Origin: Natronoplasma sp964602715
GTDB lineage: Archaea > Thermoplasmatota > Thermoplasmata > Halarchaeoplasmatales > Halarchaeoplasmataceae
Direction: 5' to 3'
Assembly: GCA_964602715.1 (NCBI GenBank)
Contig: CAZRSB010000018.1
Span: 1-33,994, forward strand
DNA length: 33,994 bases
Part shown: in pieces, positions 7,688 to 16,248 of the stretch
Position numbering within the stretch: the stretch's first letter is position 1
Layout of the letters: each line of letters opens with the position of its first letter
Translations under genes and position numbers: made by a program
The notes under the pieces: generated by a model
Told to the model about the DNA's origin: nothing
The model's input: the letters and a program-made list of their open reading frames with translations, nothing else
Database searches by the model: none

Positions 7688-8826
7688 TTTAAATCCTCCA
7701 GAACTTGTTCATCATCTGTTTCTAAACCTTTTTCTTTCATCCAACTATCATCATAAACCCTTGTAAGATAATTCCTTCCCGTATCTGGTATTATAACAAG
7801 AGCTTTTTTATCCACTATCTCATTGTCCTTCAAATATTTTACCGCTCCGAGTACCACACTGCCCGAAGAGCCTCCAGCCATAATACCCTCCTCTCTTGAT
7901 AAAAGACGAGTCATGGAAAAAGATTTTTGGTCAACAGTTTTAACAATCTCATCGATTACTTCTAAATCTAAAGTCTCAGGTATTAGATCTTCACCTATTC
8001 CCTCAGTTAGATATGTCTCGGCTTTTTCTTTAGCTTTTTCTTCCTCCATGCCTTGCTTGACATAACTTATTATCGATCCCTCCGGATCTATACCTATCAC
8101 CTTCAAATCTGTATTTTCTTTTAAATAATCACCTGTTCCTGAGATAGTTCCCCCAGTACCTAAACCCGCAAAAAGATAATCCAATTCATCACCCATCTGT
8201 CTAAAGATTTCTGGCCCAGTGGTTTTTTTGTGAGCTGAAGGATTGTATTGATTTTCATACTGGTTTGGCAGATGTGCATTTTTAGAAGGCTCGACTTCTT
8301 TGTTCAATATCTTTTCCAATTCCTCTATAGCGTTATCCTTAATCAATGTCCTCACGTTATCGACGATTTTGTTTAATTCCTCCTCTTCAACTATTTCTTC
8401 TTTAATCCAGATCAAATTTCTGACCACTTCGGCGATTTTGTAATACGAGTTGGAGTTTTCCGGATTTACGTCAGTAGGGGTTCTTATGACTTTACCACCG
8501 TAGGCTTTCAGAAGAAGTTCCTTCTCCTTGCTCATTTTAGAAGGCATCGTGAATACAGTCTTGAATCCTTTCAGATTAGAAGCTATAGCTATACCAACAC
8601 CTGTATTACCAGATGTGGGTTCGATTATAACACCTCCCTTTTTTATCTCTCCCTCCTTTTCTGCCCCTTCTACCATTGAAAGACCGATCCTGTCTTTGAT
8701 ACTTCCTCCAGGATTCAAGTATTCTATCTTAGCGTAAAGCTCAGATTCCAAATCAAAAAATTCCATAATATTCGATAATTTGACTATAGGTGTATCTCCA
8801 ATAGTTTCTGAGATGTCGTTTTTCAT
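7684..8826 (-). CDS. Cystathionine beta-synthase/cysteine synthase family enzyme with internal insertion
   Basis: A PLP-dependent beta-replacement enzyme of the CysK/CBS fold, 380 aa from the chosen start. Key features: ETIGDTP at the N-terminus, the PLP lysine in GSIKDRIG (Lys44), the asparagine loop TSGNTG (71-76), phosphate loop GLGTGGTISGTG (221-232), and GGSSGS near the C-terminus. The chosen start is ATG at 8826. It has AGAAAGGAATT 4-13 nt upstream and matches the family N-terminus, whereas the longer reading to 8859 adds a Lys-rich run without a ribosome site. Odd: about 45 extra residues (about 138-183, rich in E/K/L and probably helical) are inserted where the family normally runs straight from SYY..A into the NQYEN segment. 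There are no C-terminal CBS domains. It is the first gene of a two-gene operon with the gamma-family enzyme. Confidence 0.85.
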   Translation of the reverse strand: MKNDISETIGDTPIVKLSNIMEFFDLESELYAKIEYLNPGGSIKDRIGLSMVEGAEKEGEIKKGGVIIEPTSGNTGVGIAIASNLKGFKTVFTMPSKMSKEKELLLKAYGGKVIRTPTDVNPENSNSYYKIAEVVRNLIWIKEEIVEEEELNKIVDNVRTLIKDNAIEELEKILNKEVEPSKNAHLPNQYENQYNPSAHKKTTGPEIFRQMGDELDYLFAGLGTGGTISGTGDYLKENTDLKVIGIDPEGSIISYVKQGMEEEKAKEKAETYLTEGIGEDLIPETLDLEVIDEIVKTVDQKSFSMTRLLSREEGIMAGGSSGSVVLGAVKYLKDNEIVDKKALVIIPDTGRNYLTRVYDDSWMKEKGLETDDEQVLEDLK

Positions 8827-8888
8827 TTTAATTCCTTTCTGGTCTTTTTTGTTTTTCATCTTACCAACAACCTAGACAAGCTCATATC

Positions 8889-8901
8889 ATAACAATGTTA
8901 T
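8889..8901. promoter_or_regulatory. Inverted repeat ATAAC-AAT-GTTAT (operator-like site 1)
   Basis: A perfect 5-bp inverted repeat with a 3-nt spacer, 63 nt upstream of the beta-synthase ATG and close to its likely TATA element on the minus strand. Further GTTAT half-sites follow at 8920-8924 and 8926-8930. The same arms occur at the divergent promoter (9010-9026). Confidence 0.5.
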
Positions 8902-9001
8902 ATTTCCAAGCATAAATAGGTTATGGTTATTTGATGATTTTTCCGATCTATTGGAGATTTACAAATTGTTTTTTTTAGAATGGGGCTTCCATAAAGTGAT
9001 A

Positions 9002-9029
9002 ATAACTAAATATAACATCGTTATATAAG
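9002..9029. promoter_or_regulatory. Inverted repeat ATATAAC-ATC-GTTATAT (operator-like site 2) over TATA box
   Basis: A perfect 7-bp inverted repeat at 9010-9026 with an extra ATAAC half-site one helical turn upstream (9002-9006). Its right arm overlaps TTATATAAG (9021-9029), the likely TATA box of the methyltransferase gene, so a bound protein would block transcription. Confidence 0.5.
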
Positions 9030-9091
9030 CAGAGTATGTGCCTTAAAATCGATTATTTATTCAATAGAAGAAGGAACATAGGTGATCTAGA

Positions 9092-9883
9092 TTGACATCA
9101 AACGAAGTTAAAAGAATATATGAAAAGAGAGCTCTAGATTACGAAGACTTTGTCATCCCCTGCAAGATATGTCAATACAATATGCTCATTGGCATCCTGA
9201 ACCTTAAAGGAAATGAATGTGGTGTAGACATAGGATGTGGGCCTGGTGAACTCACTTGCATGCTAGCAGAGAATTTAGATGAGGGAGAGATGCTGGGAAT
9301 AGATTTGTCTTACAATATGGTAGATATCGCCTCTAGCAAAGCACAAAGAAGAGGTATAGAAAATGTGGAATTCATGGCAATGGATTACCATGAATTAGAA
9401 TATAAAAACAGTCTCGATTTCTGCGTCAGTTCTTATCTTTTTCACTGGCTCTCATGTCCTCTTTCTTTCATCCGATTGGTGAAGCAGATTTTGAAACAAA
9501 ACGGCAGATTTGGTCTGATTTCTCCTTCTCCCAAATGGTACAAAGAAGTACAGGAGGCATACCATGCTGTCATGGAAAATTATGGGATGAAGTCAGAAGA
9601 AATCATTGGTAAAAATACGTATTCACAATACGATATTGAAGAATATCTTGAAGAAGAGGGGTTTGAAATTCTACTTTCTAATGAATTTTGCTTTAGAGAA
9701 AATATAGATGTCGAGTCCTGCCTGAAAAGGATAAACGCTAAAAGTGATATGAACTACTTTCAGCAACTACCAGAAGAAACCAAAATGGAAGCTTTAGAGA
9801 CATTCTTCAAAGAACTAAAAGAGAATATAAATGGGCTCGTAACGACTGAGTCTGGGTATATCTTATTAGCTGAGAATAGATGA
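9092..9883 (+). CDS. Class I SAM-dependent methyltransferase
   Basis: A 263-aa soluble protein with the Rossmann-type methyltransferase core. Motif I is GVDIGCGPGE (44-53), the acidic post-I strand is GIDLS (69-73), an MAMDYHEL segment marks the next strand, and motif II-like FCVSSYLFHWL (about 109-119) follows. The layout is like BioC/UbiE-type enzymes, but the substrate cannot be inferred. An N-terminal CKIC pair (about 24-27) is unusual. It starts with TTG at 9092, supported by GGTGATC at 9081-9087. It is transcribed divergently from the sulfur amino-acid operon and shares its operator-like repeats, so expression tied to sulfur or SAM status is a reasonable inference. Confidence 0.8.
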   Translation: MTSNEVKRIYEKRALDYEDFVIPCKICQYNMLIGILNLKGNECGVDIGCGPGELTCMLAENLDEGEMLGIDLSYNMVDIASSKAQRRGIENVEFMAMDYHELEYKNSLDFCVSSYLFHWLSCPLSFIRLVKQILKQNGRFGLISPSPKWYKEVQEAYHAVMENYGMKSEEIIGKNTYSQYDIEEYLEEEGFEILLSNEFCFRENIDVESCLKRINAKSDMNYFQQLPEETKMEALETFFKELKENINGLVTTESGYILLAENR

Positions 9884-9922
9884 GACCAAGATACTTCTCG
9901 ACATGAGATCAACTTTCGATAC

Positions 9923-9930
9923 TATTATAA
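9923..9930 (+). promoter_or_regulatory. TATA-like box for leaderless endonuclease Q gene
   Basis: tattataa lies 26-33 nt before the ATG at 9956, and no Shine-Dalgarno precedes that ATG (ttacattataccatg). This is the classic arrangement of an archaeal leaderless transcript. Confidence 0.45.
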
Positions 9931-9955
9931 TTGGGAAAAAACTTTACATTATACC

Positions 9956-11155
9956 ATGAAACTAAATGCAGATCTTCATATCCACAGCAAATATTCGAGT
10001 GGTGTCTCAAAAAAAATGGATTTCGAAACACTGAGTCATTATGCAGAAAAAAAAGGAATCGACTTACTAGGCACTGGTGACTGTTTTCATCCAAAATGGA
10101 GAAAAAGGACCAAATCTCTTGAAAAGGAGACGGAATCCATATATTCAAAAAAAGATATAAAATATATCCTCACTGGAGAAGTAGAAACTGATGATAGAGT
10201 TCACCATCTTTTGATTTTTCCATCCATATCTAAAGTCGAAGAATTGTATGAAAGGTTGAAACGTTTTTCATCAAATATAGATAAAGAGGGTAGACCCCGC
10301 GTCGATTTATCAAGTGAGGAGCTATCTCTGATGGCAAAAGAAAGTTCAGCATTGTTTGGACCTTCTCATGCTTTCACACCCTACACAGGACTTTATGGGA
10401 CACATGATTCATTATTCGATGCCTATGGAGAGTATACAGATCAAATTTATTTTTTGGAGTTGGGACTTAGTGCCGATGCTAGTTACGCGAACAAACTCTC
10501 AGAACTACATGATTTAGTCTATCTATCAAATTCTGATGCCCACTCTGCATATCCTCATCGATTGGCTAGAGAGTTCAACAGGTTAGAACTGTCTGATATG
10601 AGTTTCAAGTCTTTGAGTAAATTATTGAAGGGAAAAAAAGGTAAAGTAGTCCAAAATGTTGGATTACCACCAGAGAAAGGAAAATACAATCGAAGTGCTT
10701 GTAATAATTGCTATACTAAATATACTTTAGAAGAGGCCATATCGAGAAACTTGAGATGTAGATGTGGCTCGCCGATAAAAAAAGGCGTAAAAGATAGAGT
10801 CGAAGAACTCTCGGACGTCCATAAAGTAAAGTCAAGCTCACCACCCTATTTTCATGTGATCCCATTACAGGAGATAATAGCTAATGCTGTTGAGCATTCA
10901 AGTCCGAAAACTAAAAAAGTCAATAAAATTTGGGAGCGTTTGGTCAGCGAATTCGGAAACGAGATAAGAATTCTCTGTGAAGTCAAGGTAGATAAGATCA
11001 GAGATGTTGCTGGGGAAGAAACAGCATCTTTGATCGAGAAATTCAGATTGGAAGAAGTTGAAATATCTCCGGGTGGAGGCGGAAAATATGGAGAAATATT
11101 TTCTAAAAAGGGAGAAAAAACCGAAAAATCTCAAAGCACCTTAAAAGAATTTTAA
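9956..11155 (+). CDS. Endonuclease Q family DNA repair nuclease (PHP domain)
   Basis: A 399-aa protein matching the archaeal EndoQ family. This enzyme nicks DNA 5' of deaminated bases (uracil, hypoxanthine, xanthine) and abasic sites. The N-terminal PHP metal-dependent phosphoesterase domain shows DLHIHSKYS (6-14), GTGDCFHP (39-46), TGEVETDDRVHHLLIF, GPSHAFTPY and SNSDAHS, the usual metal ligands. A zinc ribbon follows with Cys249, Cys252, Cys268 and Cys270 (CNNC...CRC). A helical C-terminus contains PPYFHVIPLQEIIANA and a Gly-rich GGGGKYGE segment. Length is close to the described Pyrococcus enzyme. The gene stands alone with its own leaderless promoter. Deaminated-base repair fits the nearby nth, but they are on opposite strands. 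Confidence 0.85.
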   Translation: MKLNADLHIHSKYSSGVSKKMDFETLSHYAEKKGIDLLGTGDCFHPKWRKRTKSLEKETESIYSKKDIKYILTGEVETDDRVHHLLIFPSISKVEELYERLKRFSSNIDKEGRPRVDLSSEELSLMAKESSALFGPSHAFTPYTGLYGTHDSLFDAYGEYTDQIYFLELGLSADASYANKLSELHDLVYLSNSDAHSAYPHRLAREFNRLELSDMSFKSLSKLLKGKKGKVVQNVGLPPEKGKYNRSACNNCYTKYTLEEAISRNLRCRCGSPIKKGVKDRVEELSDVHKVKSSSPPYFHVIPLQEIIANAVEHSSPKTKKVNKIWERLVSEFGNEIRILCEVKVDKIRDVAGEETASLIEKFRLEEVEISPGGGGKYGEIFSKKGEKTEKSQSTLKEF

Positions 11156-11197
11156 AAATCGCAAGATTTAAGAACAATATGTTCACTCTCGAAAACC

Positions 11198-12256
11198 ATG
11201 GTAGAAGCACTGATATTAACTGATGGGCACCTTGAGAGCGGAAGAGCAAAAACATCCCACGGCTTGTTAAGACATTCTGAGAAATACGAAATAGTTGGCA
11301 TCATAGATTCCAAATTTGCTGGTATGACGACCAATGAAGTAGTCCCTAGGTGTAAAGATGTCGAGATATATCCCGATTTGGAAACAGCTCTTCATAAAAA
11401 TAATGCTAAAAAGCTCATAATAGGGGTGGCCACGATAGGTGGTTATCTGCCAGAGAATTTCAGAAAACATATCAAAGAAGCTATCAAAAGTGGTCTAGAT
11501 ATAATATCAGGTCTTCATCATTATATTAGCGAAGAGGAGGAATTTATAGATCTAGCTTGCGAGCATGAAGTCGAATTATATGACATAAGAAAATCACCGC
11601 CTCTAGATGAATTGCATTATTTTCAAGATCGAAAAAAAGAGATCGATGCATTGACGATACCTTTTTTGGGCACAGACAGCTCTGTCGGAAAGAGGACCGC
11701 TCTTTTAGAGATATTGGAAAAGATGAGGCAAAGAGGAAATGATGTAGAATGGGTCGCAACTGGGCAGACCGGCTTGTTACAAGGGTCAGATTATGGACTA
11801 CCTTTAGATTCGATAAAAGGAGATTATATGGTGGGAGAATTAGAATATCAGATATGGAGAGCATGGAAGGAAAAAAACCCCGATTTTATTCTCATAGAGG
11901 GCCAAGGTAGCATATCACATCCGGCTTATGTTTGTGGTTCTAGAGCTATACTCGCCGGCAGTCAACCAGATGGTGTGATTCTACAGCACGATCCTGCTAG
12001 AAAATACAGGCATTATCAGGAAGATAAAATAAAGTGGCCGATGCCGGACCTGAGTGATGAGATAGACCTGATCCGAAAATTTTCAGGAGCTGATGTCATA
12101 GGTATTACTTTGAATACTAAGGACTTAAAGGAAGATGAGATCGAGAAGTACAAGGTCCGTTATGAACAGAGACACAATCTACCTACCGCTGATGCTCTAG
12201 GTGATGTTGTTGATGTGGTAAAAAGGATAGAGATGCAAAAGGATTTGATAGAATAG
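11198..12256 (+). CDS. DUF1611 family protein, DgcN-like (D-glutamate N-acetyltransferase candidate)
   Basis: A 352-aa protein of the DUF1611 family: an N-terminal Rossmann-like domain (about 1-140; LTDGHL, AKTSHGLLRH, VVGIID-type strand) and a C-terminal P-loop domain with Walker A GTDSSVGKRT (158-167). Later segments are ATGQTGLLQGSDYGLPLD, LIEGQGSISHP and QHDPARK. Some members (DgcN) are reported to N-acetylate D-glutamate and to pair with an enolase-superfamily racemase (DgcA). Here a homologue of that partner is encoded 1 kb away on the other strand (13189-14280), which supports the same pathway. It starts with ATG at 11198 without a Shine-Dalgarno and is 42 nt after the EndoQ stop. It ends in TAG, 9 nt before a convergent stop. 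Function is by family and context only. Confidence 0.75.
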   Translation: MVEALILTDGHLESGRAKTSHGLLRHSEKYEIVGIIDSKFAGMTTNEVVPRCKDVEIYPDLETALHKNNAKKLIIGVATIGGYLPENFRKHIKEAIKSGLDIISGLHHYISEEEEFIDLACEHEVELYDIRKSPPLDELHYFQDRKKEIDALTIPFLGTDSSVGKRTALLEILEKMRQRGNDVEWVATGQTGLLQGSDYGLPLDSIKGDYMVGELEYQIWRAWKEKNPDFILIEGQGSISHPAYVCGSRAILAGSQPDGVILQHDPARKYRHYQEDKIKWPMPDLSDEIDLIRKFSGADVIGITLNTKDLKEDEIEKYKVRYEQRHNLPTADALGDVVDVVKRIEMQKDLIE

Positions 12257-12265
12257 TTTCGTACA

Positions 12266-13192
12266 TCATTTTTGGATACTGACACCTTGGTTATTTGGTT
12301 CTCCGATCCAAACTCTGAAGTCCCTATCATTCTGAGGTAAGATTTTATCTTTTATACTCTTTAAGTCGCTTTTTTTAACGATACCGTAGGCGGTTGGTCC
12401 CCATGAACTCTGCCCTCCACCGTAGGTATGTTCCTGCATAAGATCCACTATATCTTCTATATCAGGATGATATATACCTTCCTGATAGTCGGAAAAAGAA
12501 CTTCCAACTAATCTCTGTATTTCAGTCAAATGTTCTCCGAAAGATTTGATATCCTTTTCTTTCAGAGCTGGCAAGATACCCATCAAAATATTGTGGCATA
12601 TTTTTTCAGGGTATTTTTTATCAATCTTCAGTTCTTCCATGATAGGTCTTTCTTCTTTCTCATCGTAACCTTTTGATTTTTTGGGACAAACGATCAAAAA
12701 TCTCCAGTCATCGGGTATAGTTACACGTTTTGTAAGAGGTGAGATCTCGTTTTTCTCTGCTTTGCCTCCTTCCAAGATAAAACCACCTTTTTCAAACCCA
12801 TGAGTACCTATAGCTGAGTAACGTCCTCTACCTAACATCTTTGCCATTTTCAAAGTCGTTACGTTCTTCTGTGCTAGCTTTAACAACCCCAAACTTGTTC
12901 CTAATGTCAATTGTGTTGTAGATCCCAAGCCTACATGGTTTGGCAACCGTTCATCGATAGTGATCTCGTAACCTGGAAGAAGATCATACTCTTTTTTTAA
13001 TTTCTGGTAAACATCTTTTATTATCGTTCTCTCCCTTTCGTTTCCCTCGATTTGAATTCCAGATTCACTTTCCTCTATTCTTATCTCATATCCTCTTTTT
13101 AAAGTAACCCCCAGAGCACCGTATTCTCTTTTGAACTCTCTGCTGAGATCGATGATGCCGAAATGTAGCCTGCTGGGCGTTTTTATTTTCAT
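12266..13192 (-). CDS. Beta-ribofuranosylaminobenzene 5'-phosphate synthase homologue (GHMP fold)
   Basis: A 308-aa protein that follows the beta-RFAP synthase family from end to end: MKIKTPSRLHFGIIDL at the start, GALGV, PNHVGLGSTTQL (GHMP-kinase nucleotide-type loop, about 86-97), GRGRYSAIGTHGFEKGGFI (about 126-144), FPDDWRF-like IPDDWRFLIVCP, and the C-terminal GGGQSSWGPTAYGIV. The enzyme joins p-aminobenzoate-type substrate and PRPP with loss of CO2, the first committed step of tetrahydromethanopterin synthesis. Its start overlaps the stop of the epimerase gene by 4 nt, so both are in one operon. Its presence next to folate-type enzymes (folC, purH, fhs, thyX) is notable. A side role on another aromatic acid is possible. 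Confidence 0.8.
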   Translation of the reverse strand: MKIKTPSRLHFGIIDLSREFKREYGALGVTLKRGYEIRIEESESGIQIEGNERERTIIKDVYQKLKKEYDLLPGYEITIDERLPNHVGLGSTTQLTLGTSLGLLKLAQKNVTTLKMAKMLGRGRYSAIGTHGFEKGGFILEGGKAEKNEISPLTKRVTIPDDWRFLIVCPKKSKGYDEKEERPIMEELKIDKKYPEKICHNILMGILPALKEKDIKSFGEHLTEIQRLVGSSFSDYQEGIYHPDIEDIVDLMQEHTYGGGQSSWGPTAYGIVKKSDLKSIKDKILPQNDRDFRVWIGEPNNQGVSIQK

Positions 13193-14280
13193 CGTTCACC
13201 TTCTATCTTTACTCTATACTTATCTAATTTCTCCTTATCGATCTGAATCCCCGTTCCAGGTCTTTTAGAAGTCCAGAGTGAACCTTCGACAAAATCAAGG
13301 CCAGTAGCTATGTTATCAGATAACATGAAATGGCTGTCCAAATCCGCGTATTTAAGATTATCAGTGGAGTTGAATAGATGTGCTCCTGCAGATATAGACA
13401 CGCTTGTTTCGCCCATACAGCCGACCATCCCTTCGACGCCATGATCTTCCATTATTTCGACTATTTTTCTACCACCTGTTAAACCGCCGCATTTTGCTAG
13501 TTTGATGTTAATCATGTCTGCGATACCTTCTTCACATATTTTTTTAGCCATCTCGGGCCCCTTTATGGTTTCATCGGCCATGATGGGGATCTCAGTCTCT
13601 TCTGTTACTTTTTTTAATCCTTCTATATCATGGACTTTCACTGGTTGCTCAACAAATTCTATACAATCCGCTAATTTTTGACAGAGTGTGATAGATTCTT
13701 CTGGAGTAAATGCTTGATTTGCGTCTATCCATATATCTATATCTTCGCCTACTTCTTCTCTCACTGCTTTTACTCTGTTGATATCTTCCATCAGCCCCAA
13801 TCCAACTTTGATCTTGAGAGCTTTAAAACCTTCATCTATAAACTTCCTAGCGTGTTTTACCGTCTCTCTTTTAGTCATGTGTCCTATTGTTCTATCAGTC
13901 ATTATCCCCTCTCTTTTTCCACCGAACATCTCTGTTATAGTTCTACCTTCTAATTTTCCTTTAACATCAAAAAGCGCTATATCCAATCCCGCTAGAGCGG
14001 CAGGGTCGTCTGGTAAATTTTTCCGCATGTCTGCCCATACTTCTTCTATCACAACATCTTCTCCTACGATTTTCGATTTCATCGTTTCAAAGGCCTTTAG
14101 TATCGATTCAAGAGTTTCTCCAGTTACACCGTTTACGCTGGAGTTACCCCACCCTCTCGCGTCATCAGATTCCACTTTTATAATAACGTTCTCGGCGGTC
14201 AGAGACGAGCCTGTTGAAATCTTAAATACTTCGTTCCTATCTATTGCTATAGGGATGGCTTCTAAATCATCTATTTCCAT
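13189..14280 (-). CDS. Enolase-superfamily epimerase/racemase (dipeptide epimerase or DgcA-like)
   Basis: A 363-aa member of the mandelate racemase/muconate-lactonising group. Catalytic layout is complete: KIK motif (Lys156/Lys158), metal ligands Asp186 (WIDAN), Glu211 (VEQP) and Asp236 (MADET), the opposing lysine in NIKLAKCGG (about 260-263), and a DLDSHFML segment near 313-320 that resembles the DxD substrate site of L-Ala-D/L-Glu epimerases. The related DgcA acts on N-acetyl-D-glutamate with DgcN, whose homologue is at 11198-12256. Start: ATG at 14280, preceded by GGAGG at 9 nt spacing. A longer reading to 14307 exists but would overlap nth more. It overlaps the nth stop by 14 nt and the beta-RFAP gene by 4 nt. 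Confidence 0.8.
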   Translation of the reverse strand: MEIDDLEAIPIAIDRNEVFKISTGSSLTAENVIIKVESDDARGWGNSSVNGVTGETLESILKAFETMKSKIVGEDVVIEEVWADMRKNLPDDPAALAGLDIALFDVKGKLEGRTITEMFGGKREGIMTDRTIGHMTKRETVKHARKFIDEGFKALKIKVGLGLMEDINRVKAVREEVGEDIDIWIDANQAFTPEESITLCQKLADCIEFVEQPVKVHDIEGLKKVTEETEIPIMADETIKGPEMAKKICEEGIADMINIKLAKCGGLTGGRKIVEIMEDHGVEGMVGCMGETSVSISAGAHLFNSTDNLKYADLDSHFMLSDNIATGLDFVEGSLWTSKRPGTGIQIDKEKLDKYRVKIEGER

Positions 14281-14929
14281 CTGTATATACCTCCTTGAAA
14301 TATTCACACATACTGGTCAAGGGACACCTCTCACATTCGGGTCCTCGCGGTTTGCATATCTGTTTGCCAAATTCGACCATCAATCTGTTTATTTCTATCC
14401 AATATTTTTCAGGGATTTTATTTTCTAATATTTCTTCCGTTTTTTCAGGATCTTTTGTCTCAGCTATTCCCAAACGATTACTTATTCTGTGGACGTGGGT
14501 GTCCACTGGGACAGCAGGTTCACCGAACCCATAAACCAATACACAATTGGCTGTTTTTCTGCCGACACCTTTCAAATCCAATAATTCTCCAAGCTCTTCT
14601 GGTACTTCGTCATCGTACTCTTCATGTATCTTTTTTGCTATGTTTTTCACACGTTTCGCTTTTACGTTGTAAAAACCTGAAGGCCTGATAAGCTCCTTAA
14701 TATGGTCGAGAGGCGCTTCTGCTATTTCCTTAGGAGTAGAATAACTGGAAAATAAAGCTTCCGATGCTTTATGAGTGTTGATATCTTTTGTTCGTTGGGA
14801 TAATACAGTGGATATCAAGACCTCAAATGGTTTTCGATCAGGGATCTCATTTTTTTCGGGGTCTTTACCCGGAAATGCACCTACATCAAGCTCATCTTTC
14901 AGTCTTTCGATCATTTCTCCGTAATCCAT
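14267..14929 (-). CDS. nth: Endonuclease III (DNA glycosylase/AP lyase)
   Basis: A 220-aa bifunctional glycosylase that removes oxidised pyrimidines and cuts abasic sites. The helix-hairpin-helix LKGVGRKTANCVL carries the catalytic lysine (Lys125) and is followed by VPVDTHVHRISNRLG with the catalytic aspartate (Asp143). The C-terminal [4Fe-4S] cluster is intact: Cys192, Cys199, Cys202, Cys208 with the spacing C-x6-C-x2-C-x5-C. Length equals the family norm. The gene starts 6 nt after the folC stop and ends inside the start of the epimerase gene, so it is in the middle of a tight minus-strand operon (purH-folC-nth-epimerase-beta-RFAP). Confidence 0.93.
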   Translation of the reverse strand: MDYGEMIERLKDELDVGAFPGKDPEKNEIPDRKPFEVLISTVLSQRTKDINTHKASEALFSSYSTPKEIAEAPLDHIKELIRPSGFYNVKAKRVKNIAKKIHEEYDDEVPEELGELLDLKGVGRKTANCVLVYGFGEPAVPVDTHVHRISNRLGIAETKDPEKTEEILENKIPEKYWIEINRLMVEFGKQICKPRGPECERCPLTSMCEYFKEVYTDGNR

Positions 14930-14935
14930 TTTATC

Positions 14936-16240
14936 TCATCTCAGCTTTTTTATTATATCTCCCAGCAAGTACATGGATCCAGTGATCAATATCAAGTCTC
15001 CTTCTTTCCATTCCTTTTGAGCCCTTTCCAAAGCTTCGATCCCATGACCAAATGATTCGCTGATGCAATATTTTTCAAATTTCTCAGCCAGGAACGCACT
15101 GTCTAATTTTCTTTCACTTACGGGTTCAGCAGTGTAGACCTTGTCTGCGATCGGGCCTAAAATTTCGACCATACTTTTGTAGTCTTTATCTTCAAGCAGA
15201 CCTGCGATCAAAAATAATCTATCGTAATCTAAATTTTTTAGACCCTGTTCTAATGCTTGGAATCCAGTCTTGTTATGGGCCGAATCTATCATGATCCTTG
15301 GATCTTTTTTGATAAACTCCATCTTTCCAGGAAGTTCTGTTTTTTCGATCCCTTTTATGATATCTCCTTTGGTCAATTCATATCCTTCTCTATCTAGAGT
15401 CTCAGCTAGTGTCAGAGATATGAGTGAGTTTTCAGCCTGCCAAGAGGTCAATCCATTCACCTGTATTTCTCCATAATCAGCTGTCCTGACCCGGAGGGGA
15501 TCGTATAAGATTTCATATTCTCTATCAAATGCGAAGTTGAATTCTGCTTCTTTCTCCTCACATACCTTTTTAAAATACTCTCTGGTGGTTTCATCCTTTT
15601 CTCCTGTGATAAAATAATTCTGCTCACTTATTATCCCGGCTTTTTCGTATGCTCTTTCGTTTTTAGATTCGCCTAGATGTTCTGCATGATCAAAACCAAC
15701 GTATGTTATGACTGAAAAGTCATGGGGTGATACATTAGTAGCGTCTAATCTTCCACCCATGCCCACTTCAAGAACAGCGAAATCTACATCTTTTTTGGAA
15801 AAATGTAAAAAGGCTATAGCGGTCAAGACTTCAAAAAAACTAGGTCTTTCCTCTGGATTGTTTTTCTCTATTTGAGTAAGTATCGGCTCTATTTTCTCTA
15901 TAAGGTCCCAAAGTTCATCTTTTGAAATATGCTCATCGTTCACCTGGATCCGTTCCTCAAAGTCGATTAGGTGAGGAGAGATGTAGAGACCAGTTGAATA
16001 ACCAGCTTCTCTCAAAATATTTACAGTATTTCTACACACAGATCCTTTCCCATTTGTCCCCCCTACTATAATGGTGTCAAAATCATTTTGAGGGTCATCT
16101 AGTTTAGATAAGAAGTCTTTTATTTTATCTAGTCCGAGTTTGACCCCGATCCTCTTTAAAGAATAGAGGTAATCTTTAGGATGATCGAATCTTTCCCTCA
16201 ATTTTTCTAAATCACATTTTTTTTTGTTTTCTTTTCCCAT
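14936..16240 (-). CDS. folC: Folylpolyglutamate synthase/dihydrofolate synthase family ligase
   Basis: A Mur-ligase-type ATP-dependent enzyme of about 434 aa that adds glutamate to pteroate or folate. Motifs: P-loop IIVGGTNGKGSVCRN, GYSTGLYISPHLIDFEERI (family omega loop), EVGMGGRLDATN, TYVGFDHAEHLG and DSAHNKTG, covering both the ATPase and C-terminal domains. The reading frame begins with TTG at 16252, overlapping the purH stop by 4 nt. I prefer ATG at 16240 because GTGATC (16243-16248 on this strand), part of the extended Shine-Dalgarno, lies directly in front. In an archaeon with methanopterin genes the substrate could be folate or another pterin. Neighbours purH, fhs and thyX argue for a folate-type cofactor. 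Confidence 0.88.
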   Translation of the reverse strand: MGKENKKKCDLEKLRERFDHPKDYLYSLKRIGVKLGLDKIKDFLSKLDDPQNDFDTIIVGGTNGKGSVCRNTVNILREAGYSTGLYISPHLIDFEERIQVNDEHISKDELWDLIEKIEPILTQIEKNNPEERPSFFEVLTAIAFLHFSKKDVDFAVLEVGMGGRLDATNVSPHDFSVITYVGFDHAEHLGESKNERAYEKAGIISEQNYFITGEKDETTREYFKKVCEEKEAEFNFAFDREYEILYDPLRVRTADYGEIQVNGLTSWQAENSLISLTLAETLDREGYELTKGDIIKGIEKTELPGKMEFIKKDPRIMIDSAHNKTGFQALEQGLKNLDYDRLFLIAGLLEDKDYKSMVEILGPIADKVYTAEPVSERKLDSAFLAEKFEKYCISESFGHGIEALERAQKEWKEGDLILITGSMYLLGDIIKKLR

Positions 16241-16248
16241 CTGATCAC

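Noticed and set aside
13778..14428. 216-codon plus-strand frame
   Set aside because: It runs antisense to the epimerase and nth genes, whose catalytic motifs are intact, so it is a shadow.
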